Positions 54,952 through 64,000 of a DNA stretch of 64,000 nucleotides are shown here, piece by piece. A program made the position numbers and the translations under genes. The stretch is from Liquidambar formosana (Eukaryota; Streptophyta; Magnoliopsida; Saxifragales; Altingiaceae): NCBI GenBank assembly GCA_039720395.1, contig CM077834.1:2128607-2192606 (forward strand), read 5' to 3'. Numbering within the stretch: position 1 is the first letter of the stretch; each line of letters begins with the position of its first letter. The notes under the pieces are model-generated. The model was not told the origin of the DNA. It ran no database searches and saw only the letters and a program-made list of their open reading frames with translations.

Positions 54952-56750
54952 ATTTTTTGGTTTTTTGTTTTCTCATCTCTTTGTGAGTTTCTTCTTCTAC
55001 TTTCGTTTTCTTTTCTTAATAAAACTTGGAGCTGAGGATTGGTTAAGTAGAAGGCAACAACCTGATTCGTTCTTTAGCCCAATATAATGCAAAATAAAAC
55101 AACAATATGGGGGGAGAGAAAAACCCACTTTGAGGGGGTGGAACTTCCAACGAATTTTGATGCTCAATCAAAATTCATTCTTCCATGCTAACTCTTGGGC
55201 ACACGCGATGTGTAACGGAAATTGATTTATGACATTATTCTATTTAAAGATGCATACTTATATGATATTAAAATTCCATTATGTACTAATATTTTATTTA
55301 GGTAACAAAGTAAGTTGGAAACCAAATTTGTGAGAAAAAGTTTGGATTATTTAGCATCTTCAAAATTTATTATTTATCAATGCCTTTTTAACTCATTTGT
55401 CCACATCAGTTTGCGCAGCATCGATGTGGTAGTTGGACCACCCAATTAAAAATTCCATTGGAAAAAAAAAAAAAAAAAAATTCTCATTGTGGACCAATGT
55501 GGTGACTCATCAATTGGCAAGCAAAGTTCTGAAGAAAAAAAAAAAAAAAAAAAAACCCCGTAAGTTGAGCCCAACTTATTTAATAAAAGGACTTAACAAT
55601 TAAAAATCCATTAAAAAAAATAACTGTGCATAGTAGATTCATTTGGTGACTATCATATAAGTTGATGAGTAAAGCTGTAAGAAAATTTTGGGCTCATTAG
55701 CATTTTTAAAATTTATTTCTTCTTTTTTGAAAATGAACATGGATTTCCAATTGTAGAGATTGTCCATCAAAAATAAAACATATGCATGAAAAATTAGACA
55801 AACTTGACCAACACAACATGTCAACATCAAGTAATATGAAAGGTATGAGTCTATAAGAAGTGGCTAGAGCCACCGTAGATGAATAAAATTTCAAATCAAT
55901 TGTAGCTTTATTTATTTATTTATAGGAAGTCACAGCAAATTCTTCAACCAAAATTCACAGAATAAGAGATCAAAGAAGACAATACAATTGAGAAGAGAAG
56001 GAAGGTACAACTTCTAATTTAACATAATAAGTGGAATTATTAAAACAAATCCAACTCTGTGCACCAAAATGCTATCTGATTGCATTACTCATCATCGTGA
56101 TGGTGATCCGCTGACACCGTACCGCAGTCAGTTGGCATGCATGAATAAAGTTTCCTGCCATGGTGCAAAAAATAAGATTGGAAGATAAGAATTCTTTACA
56201 GAAGATAGTAATAAGCTTGGAGCAAAGATAGTAATGCCTCATACATAAGAATCCTTGTTCTTGAAATCGTCCTTTTCTGTGTTTGAGGGTGAAGGGGTAC
56301 TCCTAATAAGTAAAAATTAGACTAAAATACAATTTTAGTGAACTTGTAAAGGTAAAAAGTCCATGTGGGAATCTTGTATAGGCGTAAGTCCAATTTTAAG
56401 TAAAACCTTAGTTAAGGGTGTTAATTGCATAAAGTTTATATTACCCTTAAGTTGTTATTTTTTTATTTTTTAAACATTATATGTCGGTTTTTGATAAAAT
56501 TTATATTTTGTAATCTACTTGTCAAAAGTTTCGAAACGAGACCCATGATGATTATAAAATTAGGAAATAAAAAAATAGTTCCATTGATTAAATGTGCTGT
56601 TTTAAAATAGTTACCCGTAATTATTTTTAAAAATTTTAAATTAATTGTTTTTATTAGAGTTTAAATTAAAATTAATTGTTTTGGGAGTAATTTTAACAAT
56701 TACATTATGAATAAAATAATTAAATTTGGTATTAGTGATTTGAAATTTTT
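54952..56750. other. intergenic DNA, nothing definite
   Basis: A conserved 3' flank ('gattttttggttttttgttt' and on to about 55030) is shared with the second I29 copy. Beyond it the DNA is AT-rich with A runs (55462-55479 and 55534-55554). Confidence 0.45.
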
Positions 56751-56809
56751 TGAATTTAAGAGAATATAATGCTTTTAAAATAGTTACATGCCATGTGTGG
56801 CTACCATTT

Positions 56810-57240
56810 TTCAGTCATGATGAAGAGGAGGACCCTTTGTCAACTTGTTTATTTATTTTAGTTGTTGATGGATTGGATAGAATGGTGGATAGGGTGAAGG
56901 AAGTGGGCTCAGTGGAAGGTTTCTTGGTTGGTAGTAATAGGATATTGGTTTCCAATCTTGCGTTTGCAGATGACATGTTATTTTTATCTCCAGGAGATCG
57001 AGGAACAAAGTTTAGAACTTTCGGGATGAGGATTGATATGTCTAAAAGTTATTTATTGGGTATCCATTGTTCTCAAGATAAGTTAGAAAGATTGGCTGCT
57101 AGATTGGGGTGTATAAGTTGAGAATTGGCCTGTGAAGTACTTGGGCATGCCTTTAAGTAGTAATCATAGTAGTCAGGTTTTCTTGACCTCAGTTATTGAG
57201 AAGATAGGAAAAAGGTTGGATGGTTGGAAAAGGGTGATGA
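56810..57240 (+). pseudogene. LINE reverse-transcriptase fragment
   Basis: The first frame reads EEDPLSTCLFILVVDGLDRMV, then NLAFADDMLFLSPGD with the catalytic FADD box, then IDMSKSYLLGIHCSQDKLERL. A frameshift near 57118 leads to the next frame with WPVKYLGMPLSS and FLTSVIEKIGKRLDGWKR. This order matches the palm and thumb of plant non-LTR reverse transcriptases. About 30 residues between FADD and the next block are missing. The copy stops at the A run before the poly-G tract. Confidence 0.85.
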
Positions 57241-57245
57241 TCTTC

Positions 57246-57252
57246 AAAAAAA

Positions 57253-57306
<54 letters not shown>
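57246..57306. repeat. A11 run then uninterrupted G48 tract
   Basis: Eleven A (57246-57256) and 'ga' are followed by 48 consecutive G (57259-57306). Long G homopolymers are very rare in plant nuclear DNA and are a known artefact of some sequencing chemistries. The tract separates two unrelated transposon fragments. Confidence 0.95.
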
Positions 57307-57600
57307 CTACTGTTGTATTAGGTGTTGCATCCATAAGGGGCTAGGGCATAACAAAAGAACATGCCATAGAGCTCCCTGTTAGAGGTAGAGAGGAGATAGA
57401 GGGTCATCATCTTCTTCTACCAAACCTGGGCAAAAGATAAAGTGAGCATAGATATACTTATGAATGAACAGGCTTGTTAGAAATATCGTTATTTTCATGA
57501 CCTGTTACTCATACATTTTAATTTATTCTGTGTAATATAGGGTGGGAGACGTGATGTTGGCTCATCTTCTCATGCCACATCCTCACAAGTAAGAATTCAA
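57307..57600 (+). pseudogene. Mutator-like transposase C-terminal relic (zinc knuckle)
   Basis: Right after the G tract a frame reads YCCIRCCIHKGLGHNKRTCHRAP, close to the CxxC...GHNKRTC zinc knuckle at the end of MuDR-type transposases. Further on, SSS-rich and GRRDVGSSSHATSSQ sequence (about 57540-57590) resembles the usual low-complexity tail. Stops and an AT-rich insertion separate the parts. Only this end of the transposase is present. Confidence 0.5.
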
Positions 57601-57609
57601 GCTCAAATG

Positions 57610-58440
57610 GATGTTGTAACTTAATTTTCTACTTTTTAGGGTAACATGATTCATTTTGCTTAGTTTATTATATATCTTGTCAAATTTCTTGGCCTGTTAC
57701 TGGTATATTGAAAATTTCCCTGTCGAATGTTGGGTGGGTGAGGTGATGGCAAGAATACAAGCTCGGTTTATATGTAATGTTGTTAATAATGCATGTTGTA
57801 ACTCACTTTAATATTTTTTTTAGATATTGATAGAACTTGCTTTCATACTGCAGAGGCCTAGCTTGGGTGGTTGCCGTGGTCCCTAGAAGGCAATATGTGG
57901 TGCTGCTTGGATAGCGGTTGTGCTGTTTTCTAAAGTTAATGTTATGCATTGGGGTCGGTTGAACCTCGTTGGATAATTAATACAATGGTTTGTTGTGTAA
58001 TTTGGATGGGGTTGGTTAATTATGGCACTTTGGACAAGTATTTGGTTAGATGTTTAAACTATGTTCGGATGGTTCAGTTGGTTAGGATATTATGTATTGG
58101 CCTTTTGCATGGTTTTGTTTGTTATGGCAGTTTGGCCAAGTGTTTTGTTATGTATGACAGTACATTATATGACGTTTAGGTACTTCATTATGAATTTTTT
58201 TTTTTTTTTTTTTTTTTTTGTTGGGGGGGTTGGTCGAGTTACTTCAGTATGTTATGACAGCTTAAATTATCACGTTAAATTTAATAGTTTTTAAGGTTAA
58301 ATAAATAAATTTGAAGTAATTGTATTCTAAATTTATGAATTGGGATTTTGAGGTTGGGGTGGTGCAACTGTGCAAGTTGCGTAACACATCGTCGCAGCTT
58401 AACCCGAATTGAATCTGGGTTTACATATAATAATCTATGT
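57610..58440. other. intergenic DNA between MULE relic and second I29 copy
   Basis: Sequence with repeated 'tggcactttggacaagt' and 'ttggccaagtgttttgtta' phrases at 58020-58150, resembling a degenerate tandem repeat, and a T20 run at 58196-58218. No gene was found. Confidence 0.35.
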
Positions 58441-58950
58441 CTTGCCCAAACTTGCCTTTGTTTTCCTCATTTTCTCCGAAGCCAAACATGTCCTACTGAT
58501 ATATATATATATATTTCAGTTATCCATATGAATCCCATACAGAAACATTCTATTGATTTCGCGCGATGAAAAGGACATGGCTTCTGAAGAGAGCCTGTGG
58601 GACTTATACGGGAGGTGGATTAGCCACCACAAGGTTTCTCGAACCCTTGAAGACAAGCAAAAGCGTTTCGTTAACTTTAAGAAACATGTAAGAGCTATTC
58701 ACGACGCAAACCAATTGGGAATTTCATGCGTGTTCGGGCTCACCAGCGCTTCGGATTGGTACACCTTTGAGCTAGTCCGTCCGGCTAAGTATTTCGTCAT
58801 CCCACCTCAACCTAAATTCAACCCTTCACGCAAGGGGAATGCAGCAAGTTACCAAGACTAGATTTTTTGGTTTTTTGTTTTCTCATCTCTTTGTAAGTTT
58901 CTTCTTCTACTTTCGTTTTCTTTTCTTAATAAACTTTACGGTTGAGGATT
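58440..58950 (+). repeat. segmental duplicate of 54540-55030
   Basis: The copy includes the intron end (gccaaacat...atttcag), the I29 exon and the 3' flank up to the 'cttttcttaataaa' polyadenylation signal. The first exon of the parental gene is not found upstream. Because the intron end is included, this is a DNA-level duplication and not a retrocopy. Confidence 0.85.
58577..58861 (+). pseudogene. second I29 copy, truncated and diverged
   Basis: From the Met at 58577 a frame of 94 residues parallels the first I29 gene (MASEESLWDLYGRWISHHKV and on). A 4-base insertion GCGC at about 58561 puts the upstream MNPIQKHSIDF part out of frame with a TGA at 58567-58569, so the leader would be lost. 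The GxNxFxD motif of copy 1 (GLNEFSD) is GLTSASD here, which should weaken folding or inhibition. The ERFNIN-like helix is kept apart from KRRVRD becoming KKHVRA. It may still be translated as a short cytosolic protein, but decay is more likely. Confidence 0.7.
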
Positions 58951-59530
58951 GATGATAGTGAGTGCTTAAGATGTCAACCTAATTGAGATTCTTTGTTACA
59001 CTTTGATGTTTCTTGTTCTTTTTTTTTTTTCTTTTTCTTTTTTGGATTTTTTAATTAAAGAATGATGGGGTTTGTGTTTAAAATGAAATTAGTCAAATTC
59101 TTAGAACCAAATTTTTTGTTTGGCTCAACTCAAAATTTCTAAAATCCTAGCTAGAACTTTAACTTGAGATTTAAGGGATTCAAATCTTCTTTTAAAATTC
59201 GATCTAGATAGATCAATTTTGTCATATTTCATCATTTGAAAAAAGGAAGTTTCAAAATGCTATGTGGAAATTCCACCTTTCAAAAAATATAACCAAATAA
59301 GGAACATTAAAAAACTCCATTAAAAAATTTCTTATTGTTTTAAAAATCTCAAGTGTTTTCCAAATTCTTCACCCAAACATCCCCCATGGTTGCATCATAA
59401 TTCCGTCAATTGGAGAAATTATTCTATATGTCATCCACAATGTGCTCTTGTCTCACATTTATCCGTCATGTATTATGATCAACATGTGAGAGATAGAATG
59501 TGATGGTTGAATATGAGAGGAGGGCGCACT
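58951..59530. other. intergenic DNA, nothing definite
   Basis: AT-rich spacer without features that I can support. Confidence 0.4.
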
Positions 59531-59534
59531 ATGC

Positions 59535-59650
59535 CCGGCACATGAAATAAATTTCTCTTTAGTTGAGGGCTTACTTGCATTTGCAATAAGTGAGTTCATT
59601 AGTGTTTGGTGATTGAAGCTTGTAGAGCTTGCAATTGCAAATGGATGGTC
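59535..59650 (-). pseudogene. pectin methylesterase inhibitor fragment
   Basis: On the minus strand the peptide TLMNSLIANASKPSTKEKF is followed by ISCA, matching the second half of helix 3 and the third conserved Cys of the PMEI fold; compare TLLLSSIIANASDPQLKDRY in the gene at 63.2-63.65 kb. Nothing of the rest is left, so it is a relic of a tandem paralogue. Confidence 0.6.
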
Positions 59651-59800
59651 AAGATATATATACATTCAAGATATTCTGAAAATGGATGGTCAAGATATTC
59701 TCACAGGATTCTCGGAAAGAGAGGATTTTGGATTTCATTCGCTCAAATCACATGCGAGAGGCCAAAATTTTGAAAATGGATGGTCAAGATATATATACAT
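59638..59800. repeat. three copies of an 'aatggatggtcaagatat' repeat
   Basis: The 18-mer occurs at about 59639, 59681 and 59777 with unequal spacers and then runs into 'actaaaccctagagct', also found before the first I29 gene. Confidence 0.75.
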
Positions 59801-60081
59801 ACTAAACCCTAGAGCTAAATAACACTTACAATGATAAATCGAGAAACATTTCAATGATAAGAAATCTAAAAATTAATCAGGTAATTAGTAAATTACATAT
59901 AATTCAAAAATATTTCATCCATAATGTTTTATTTTTTATTTTTTCTTCTTTGTGATGGTGCCAAATGAGGGATTAGTCTCATCCATAATGTTTAATAAGC
60001 CACTTGGGTTGCTCATAGACATTCTCAAATGGTTAATTACATGTAACTATGTAAGTAATTTGATGTAACCCATTGCTATGA

Positions 60082-60298
60082 GGCCATGTTTTTTAGCTGG
60101 AATGAAATGGATGAGAATGAAATTTTATTCTATGCTTAAAGTAGTTTGTAATGGAAAGAGATTGAAAATGGTTGTTTAAACACACTGATCGATTCCATTC
60201 TAATTTAAATTACCTTATCGATCTAAATATACTCTTTGAAATGAATTGGAATGTGATTCCATATCATCCATTTCATTCTAGCTGAACAAACATGGCAT
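60082..60298. mobile_element. small Harbinger-like MITE
   Basis: The left end 'ggccatgttttttagctgg' and the right end, reverse-complemented, 'tgccatgtttgttcagctag' continue inward as matching 'aatgaaatgg'. The right flank has TAA. It belongs to the same loose family as the element at 39.95-40.19 kb. Confidence 0.6.
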
Positions 60299-60526
60299 AA
60301 GATCTCTTTTAATAATGCAGAGCGAGTTTTCATTATCGTTATGAATAAAATCACTCAAAATTATTTCATTAATCTCAATAAGAAGTGACAAGATTTCGAT
60401 GTTTATCGTCACATATATGTACTTGCATAAGAAACTAATTAATTGACCCTAGCACAAGATTAGCGATAATATAAATCATAGCAGAAAGCTCCATCATATT
60501 TTGGTTACTTTGTGGGAGTGTGGATG

Positions 60527-60649
60527 TGTGATGACCTGAATTTTAGAAATATATTTATGATATTTATTTGATCCTATGTGTGCAACTTCACCATAACTTA
60601 GGCAAGTGTAGCATAAAATTATGCACCCACCACTTGCATCTGCTTTGGA

Positions 60650-60721
<72 letters not shown>

Positions 60722-63219
60722 AAGAGGGATCATTAGCCGCACCACCACTTCCATTTGCTTTGGATATATATATATAAGTATAGAGGAATCATTAGCTGCA
60801 CCTACCACTGGCATCTGCTTTGGTTATATTTATATGTATAGAGGGATCGAGACAGAGAGTTAGAGAAAGAGCAACAGAGAGAGAGAAATTGAGGAAGAAC
60901 AGAGGAGAAAAAAAACAGAGTGGTCTGGTAGAGGTTTTTGGCTGAGTTCGTGGAGCTCTCTTAGTGAGGTAAAATTCTCACCTCCTCTTTCGTTGATTTC
61001 ATATATATATATATATATATATATAAATATCACGTACTGTGTATATATATATATGTATATGCAATTTTATTTTCTTATGTTATTCTTAGAAAGGATGATC
61101 ATATTTTATGTTTTTGGGACCAAGGAACACCATGGTAGTGTCAAATTTTAGAGAAATTGACTGTAGGTTGAAGTTTTAGAAATTTTAGAATTTTGGATCA
61201 TGATAACCCGAAACTTTAGGCTTAAAAACGAATATGATTTTATAGGATTCTGAATGAACAATTTATAGTCGCACGTAGTACTCCGCATGAGCTTCGATTC
61301 GACACTTGAATCACTGAAAACGGTTAAGAAACAAGGGAGATATTAATCGCCGAAGTTGGCCCGTTGAACACACGGTGTAACCCGGTTACACAATTCAACC
61401 CGCGGGAGGTTGAAGATGACCCCATAGGTCTATGATCCTGTGTGGGTGCATCTGTGTACCTTACCGTGTTCTCACGCATTTAAAAGCCATACGATAATCA
61501 TATGAACCCCAAATTTGACCGTTGGACTCGTCTTGGAGGGCCCTACCATGTGGGACCCTTAGTTGACCATTTTGACCAAGTTTGACTGTAGTTTGACTTT
61601 TTGGCCAAATTAATATTTATTAAAAATTCCAGAAAATATCATAAAATTCCAAAAATTACAGAAAATTCCCAGAAATTATAGAGAGTGTTTTAAAAATTAT
61701 TTTGATGATTTTGGGACCATAGTTTACTGTTAGAAGGCCAATAGTAATTTTTGAGTGCGTTATATTTATTTTTAAATTTACCTAAAGATTACGTATGCAT
61801 AATTATCAGATTTTATCGGTCCTCGGGAGGACCCTAGGGAGCATTAACGCTGCATTCGCATTGTCAGTGTCTATCACGTGGTTTTGGGTTGGTATTGCTC
61901 GCAATTGAGGTAGGAAATGTGGCTTCTTTACATTTAATATGGTGTTATTCTATAAATGTGATTTTAAATGCCTTAATGATATTTTTGGATTTTCCCACTG
62001 ATTTATAACCAAATATTTTTATTACTTGTTCAAAATTTATGGAATCCTTCAATATATCATTTGATACGACTGTTTATATTGTTCCTTAAAGATACATGGT
62101 TATATACTCGTTTAAATGTTATTGTGAAATATCTGTTAAATGTGTGGAATTTTCATGATACTTGGATTTTGGAAAAATGCTTTATAAATGTTGTTTACTT
62201 GGAAATGCTTTAGAAATGTTACTGAAATTCTAGAAATTTATCAAACATGTTTATGGATACTTTTGGACACTCGGATAGTTATTTGAATGATGGAAAATGT
62301 TTTGGATATATGGACCTTGGGTCTTGGTATGCATCAAACGGGTGGGGGCATCACAATGAAGTGGTGTCCTGCGTTGAGAATACTCCGCGAATAGCAAGCA
62401 GGGTAAAGTGCCCTTGGGTGAAAGACCCTGAAGCCCTCGAGGAAGAACGCCGCGTAGGTGTTGGTTATTTTCGTGCTTGGCTGAGCCGGGGGTTGACGTG
62501 ACGACGTAACCTGTGATTAGCGACGGTTGATGCATGGTTTGATCCCATAGTCTTGGGAATTGGAGATACTATGAGAATTTTGGGAAATTAACTCAAAACC
62601 CACATAAAGTATTGATTTGTGACTGATATTTGATTTTGAGTTATTAAATAATTTTAATTCATATACCATGTATCTGCACACATATTAATTGTATAGAATC
62701 CACACATATTTCCTATTGGGCTTTGCAGCTCATCCTATTATTATTTCAGATGATCAGGTGATGAGTGAGGATTTGCTGATGGCGGATGCCTAGTGGCATA
62801 ATCTGAGGTTGGAACTTGAAGGTGGCATACTAACATAGTCATGGATGAGGATAGATGCACGTGCATTACATAGAAACTATGTTATTTTGATGTATGGACA
62901 TTTCTATTATTATTATTGTTATTACCATTATTACTTAATGAACCTTGAATAGTTTGAATCCAACTTATGTGCTAGGGATGTTGGCATTATTTTGGGACCA
63001 TATATTATTATGGGCATGATGTGTGAGCATAACATTTCATATTAATTATTTGGGTATTATTGATGAGCTGGCACCATTATTATTAAAAATATATTTAAAA
63101 AAAAATACACGTGGATTTGACTAAGTCTTCCGCAACTTTTATACTCTGACTTATCCACGTGTACACCTTTTTACTTTGACTTTTATCCACGTGTCGACTC
63201 TCCGAGTCGGGGCGTGACA
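60527..63219 (+). mobile_element. solo LTR, 2,693 bp, probably Ty3/Gypsy
   Basis: The element starts TGTGATGACC and ends GGGCGTGACA, with TGT...ACA termini, and is flanked by the 5-mer GGATG at 60522-60526 and 63220-63224. There is no primer-binding site, gag, pol or second LTR inside, so it is a solo LTR left by unequal recombination, or less likely a very small non-autonomous element. The GGGCGTGACA end resembles large Gypsy LTRs of the Tekay/Del group. GC-richer sequence at 62330-62510 lies in the interior. Its orientation is inferred from that end. Confidence 0.85.
60632..60850. repeat. triplicated unit and (TA)n tract inside the LTR
   Basis: A unit with 'caccacttgcatctgctttgg' or close variants followed by TA steps and 'agagggatcattagc' occurs three times (about 60629, 60743 and 60806). 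The first copy has a pure (AT)29 tract at 60661-60718. Confidence 0.8.
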
Positions 63220-63651
63220 GGATGGGTCTGGTGGTGGTGCTTCAAACTCATTTTTGCACTTCTGAGCTTCATTCAAGGCACTAGATGCAAAATCACCAAC
63301 ACCTTGGTAGTCATGATCGCCCAAACTTTCATTAGCTTTGTCAAGGTAACCTATGGCTGCATCATAACTATTGGAGCACGAAGTATATCGATCTTTGAGT
63401 TGAGGGTCACTTGCATTAGCAATGATTGAGCTGAGGAGGAGGGTCTGGGTCCCTGTTGCATTGGCATGGGCTAAATCGATTGAGACTTGGGTGAGGCTAT
63501 GGAGATCTGTTGTGGCTGTACAAGGATCGGATTGCAGTGCTTGCAAGCAAAAAGAAGGATCTTGAGTCTTGGAGCAGACATTGTTAAGCTCTTCAATTTT
63601 CTTTTCCCTAAAAGGTAGGTTTGAGAAAAGCCCATGTTTTTGTGCATTCAA

Positions 63652-64000
63652 TGGGTGAGTCCAATGACCCTAAATTTTATTTTTCTTATAGAAAATACAG
63701 TATTGACTATTGAACATTAATCACAATTTTTTCCCCCTTATTGAATTTTCTTTTCTATCTACTAAGGATCATGATTAGAGTTGAATGTCTGGCAGCTTCT
63801 TGAGAAAAAATGTTATATTTTCGAACTATTTGATCAATGAGAAAATTAGGGAAAACAAGAAATTAAAATTTGGTTTGTTTTGGTTTTTTATTTTCGCCTT
63901 CATTAAGCTAGGTTGCTATATTAGACATTTCTGTCGATGAATGAAATCTTTGACATCTATTGCTGCTGCAATATATATAATGTTTTTTTCACTATACTTT
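63652..64000. other. 5' flank of the PMEI gene
   Basis: AT-rich. I looked for a signal-peptide exon on the minus strand and found none before the window ends. Confidence 0.4.

Larger units (their letters stand above)
60435..63651 (-). pseudogene. pectin methylesterase inhibitor gene split by a solo LTR
   Basis: The upstream part (63651-63220) encodes a PMEI domain: IEELNNVCSKTQDPSFCLQA (Cys 1 and 2), DLAHANATGTQTLLLSSI, YTSCSNSYDAAIGYLD (Cys 3) and NEAQKCKNEFE (Cys 4), up to APPPDPS. PMEIs are secreted and block pectin methylesterases in the wall by forming a 1:1 complex. The LTR then begins. Behind it, on the minus strand from 60526 down to the stop at 60437-60435, the frame continues in phase with TLPQSNQNMMELSAMIYIIA and a few more residues, the hydrophobic last helix of the fold. 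The signal peptide is not visible at the 5' end: the frame begins MNAQKHGLFSNLPFREKK, and an acceptor-like 'ccttttag' precedes GEKKIEEL, so an upstream exon or a 5' truncation is possible. Confidence 0.85.

Noticed and set aside
62247..62501. An 84-codon frame in the GC-richer part of the LTR
   Set aside because: It lies wholly inside the solo LTR and has no retrotransposon protein motif; the opposite strand is open too.

Overview
This window is nuclear DNA of a flowering plant, most likely a eudicot; I could not fix the species. The evidence is intron-rich genes with GT-AG borders, AT-rich intergenic DNA, a plant tRNA-Trp, plant-only families (arabinogalactan proteins, a pectin methylesterase inhibitor, a plastid Tic20) and dense transposon debris.

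Layout. 1-6 kb: transposon-rich spacer. 6.0-10.5 kb (+): an eight-exon Nudix hydrolase. 11.4-12.4 kb: a dead LINE. 13.0-13.6 kb (+): a proline-rich, probably GPI-anchored wall protein. 17.1-18.3 kb (-): a fasciclin-like arabinogalactan protein. 22.5 kb (-): tRNA-Trp. 24.2-24.9 kb: a hAT-type element. 27.8-28.4 kb (-): a Tic20 protein of the chloroplast import machinery. 31.1-31.3 kb (+): only the last exon of a pectate lyase. 31.6-38.6 kb (-): a ten-exon BETA-AMYLASE 4 gene with SINE-like insertions in two introns. 43.1-43.8 kb (-): a classical arabinogalactan protein. 48.2-50.4 kb (+): a CFI68-like pre-mRNA 3'-end processing protein. 54.1-55.0 and 58.4-58.9 kb (+): a duplicated gene holding only the cysteine-protease propeptide (I29) domain. 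56.8-57.6 kb: LINE and MULE debris around a 48-base G tract. 60.4-63.7 kb (-): a pectin methylesterase inhibitor gene split by a 2.69 kb solo LTR with an exact 5-bp target-site duplication.

FLA1, TIC20, pectate lyase, BAM4 and CFI68 lie close together, as I remember the cluster near At5g55670-At5g55730 of Arabidopsis, so the middle of the window looks like a conserved gene block widened by transposons. The genes do not form one pathway; several act at the cell wall (FLA, AGP, proline-rich protein, PMEI, pectate lyase) or in the plastid (TIC20, BAM4).

The most interesting points are the stand-alone I29 gene with an organelle-type leader, the LTR inside the PMEI gene, and one-base indels in short homopolymers that shift the frame of three otherwise intact genes. 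In the FLA gene two such indels cancel. These indels may be assembly errors rather than biology.
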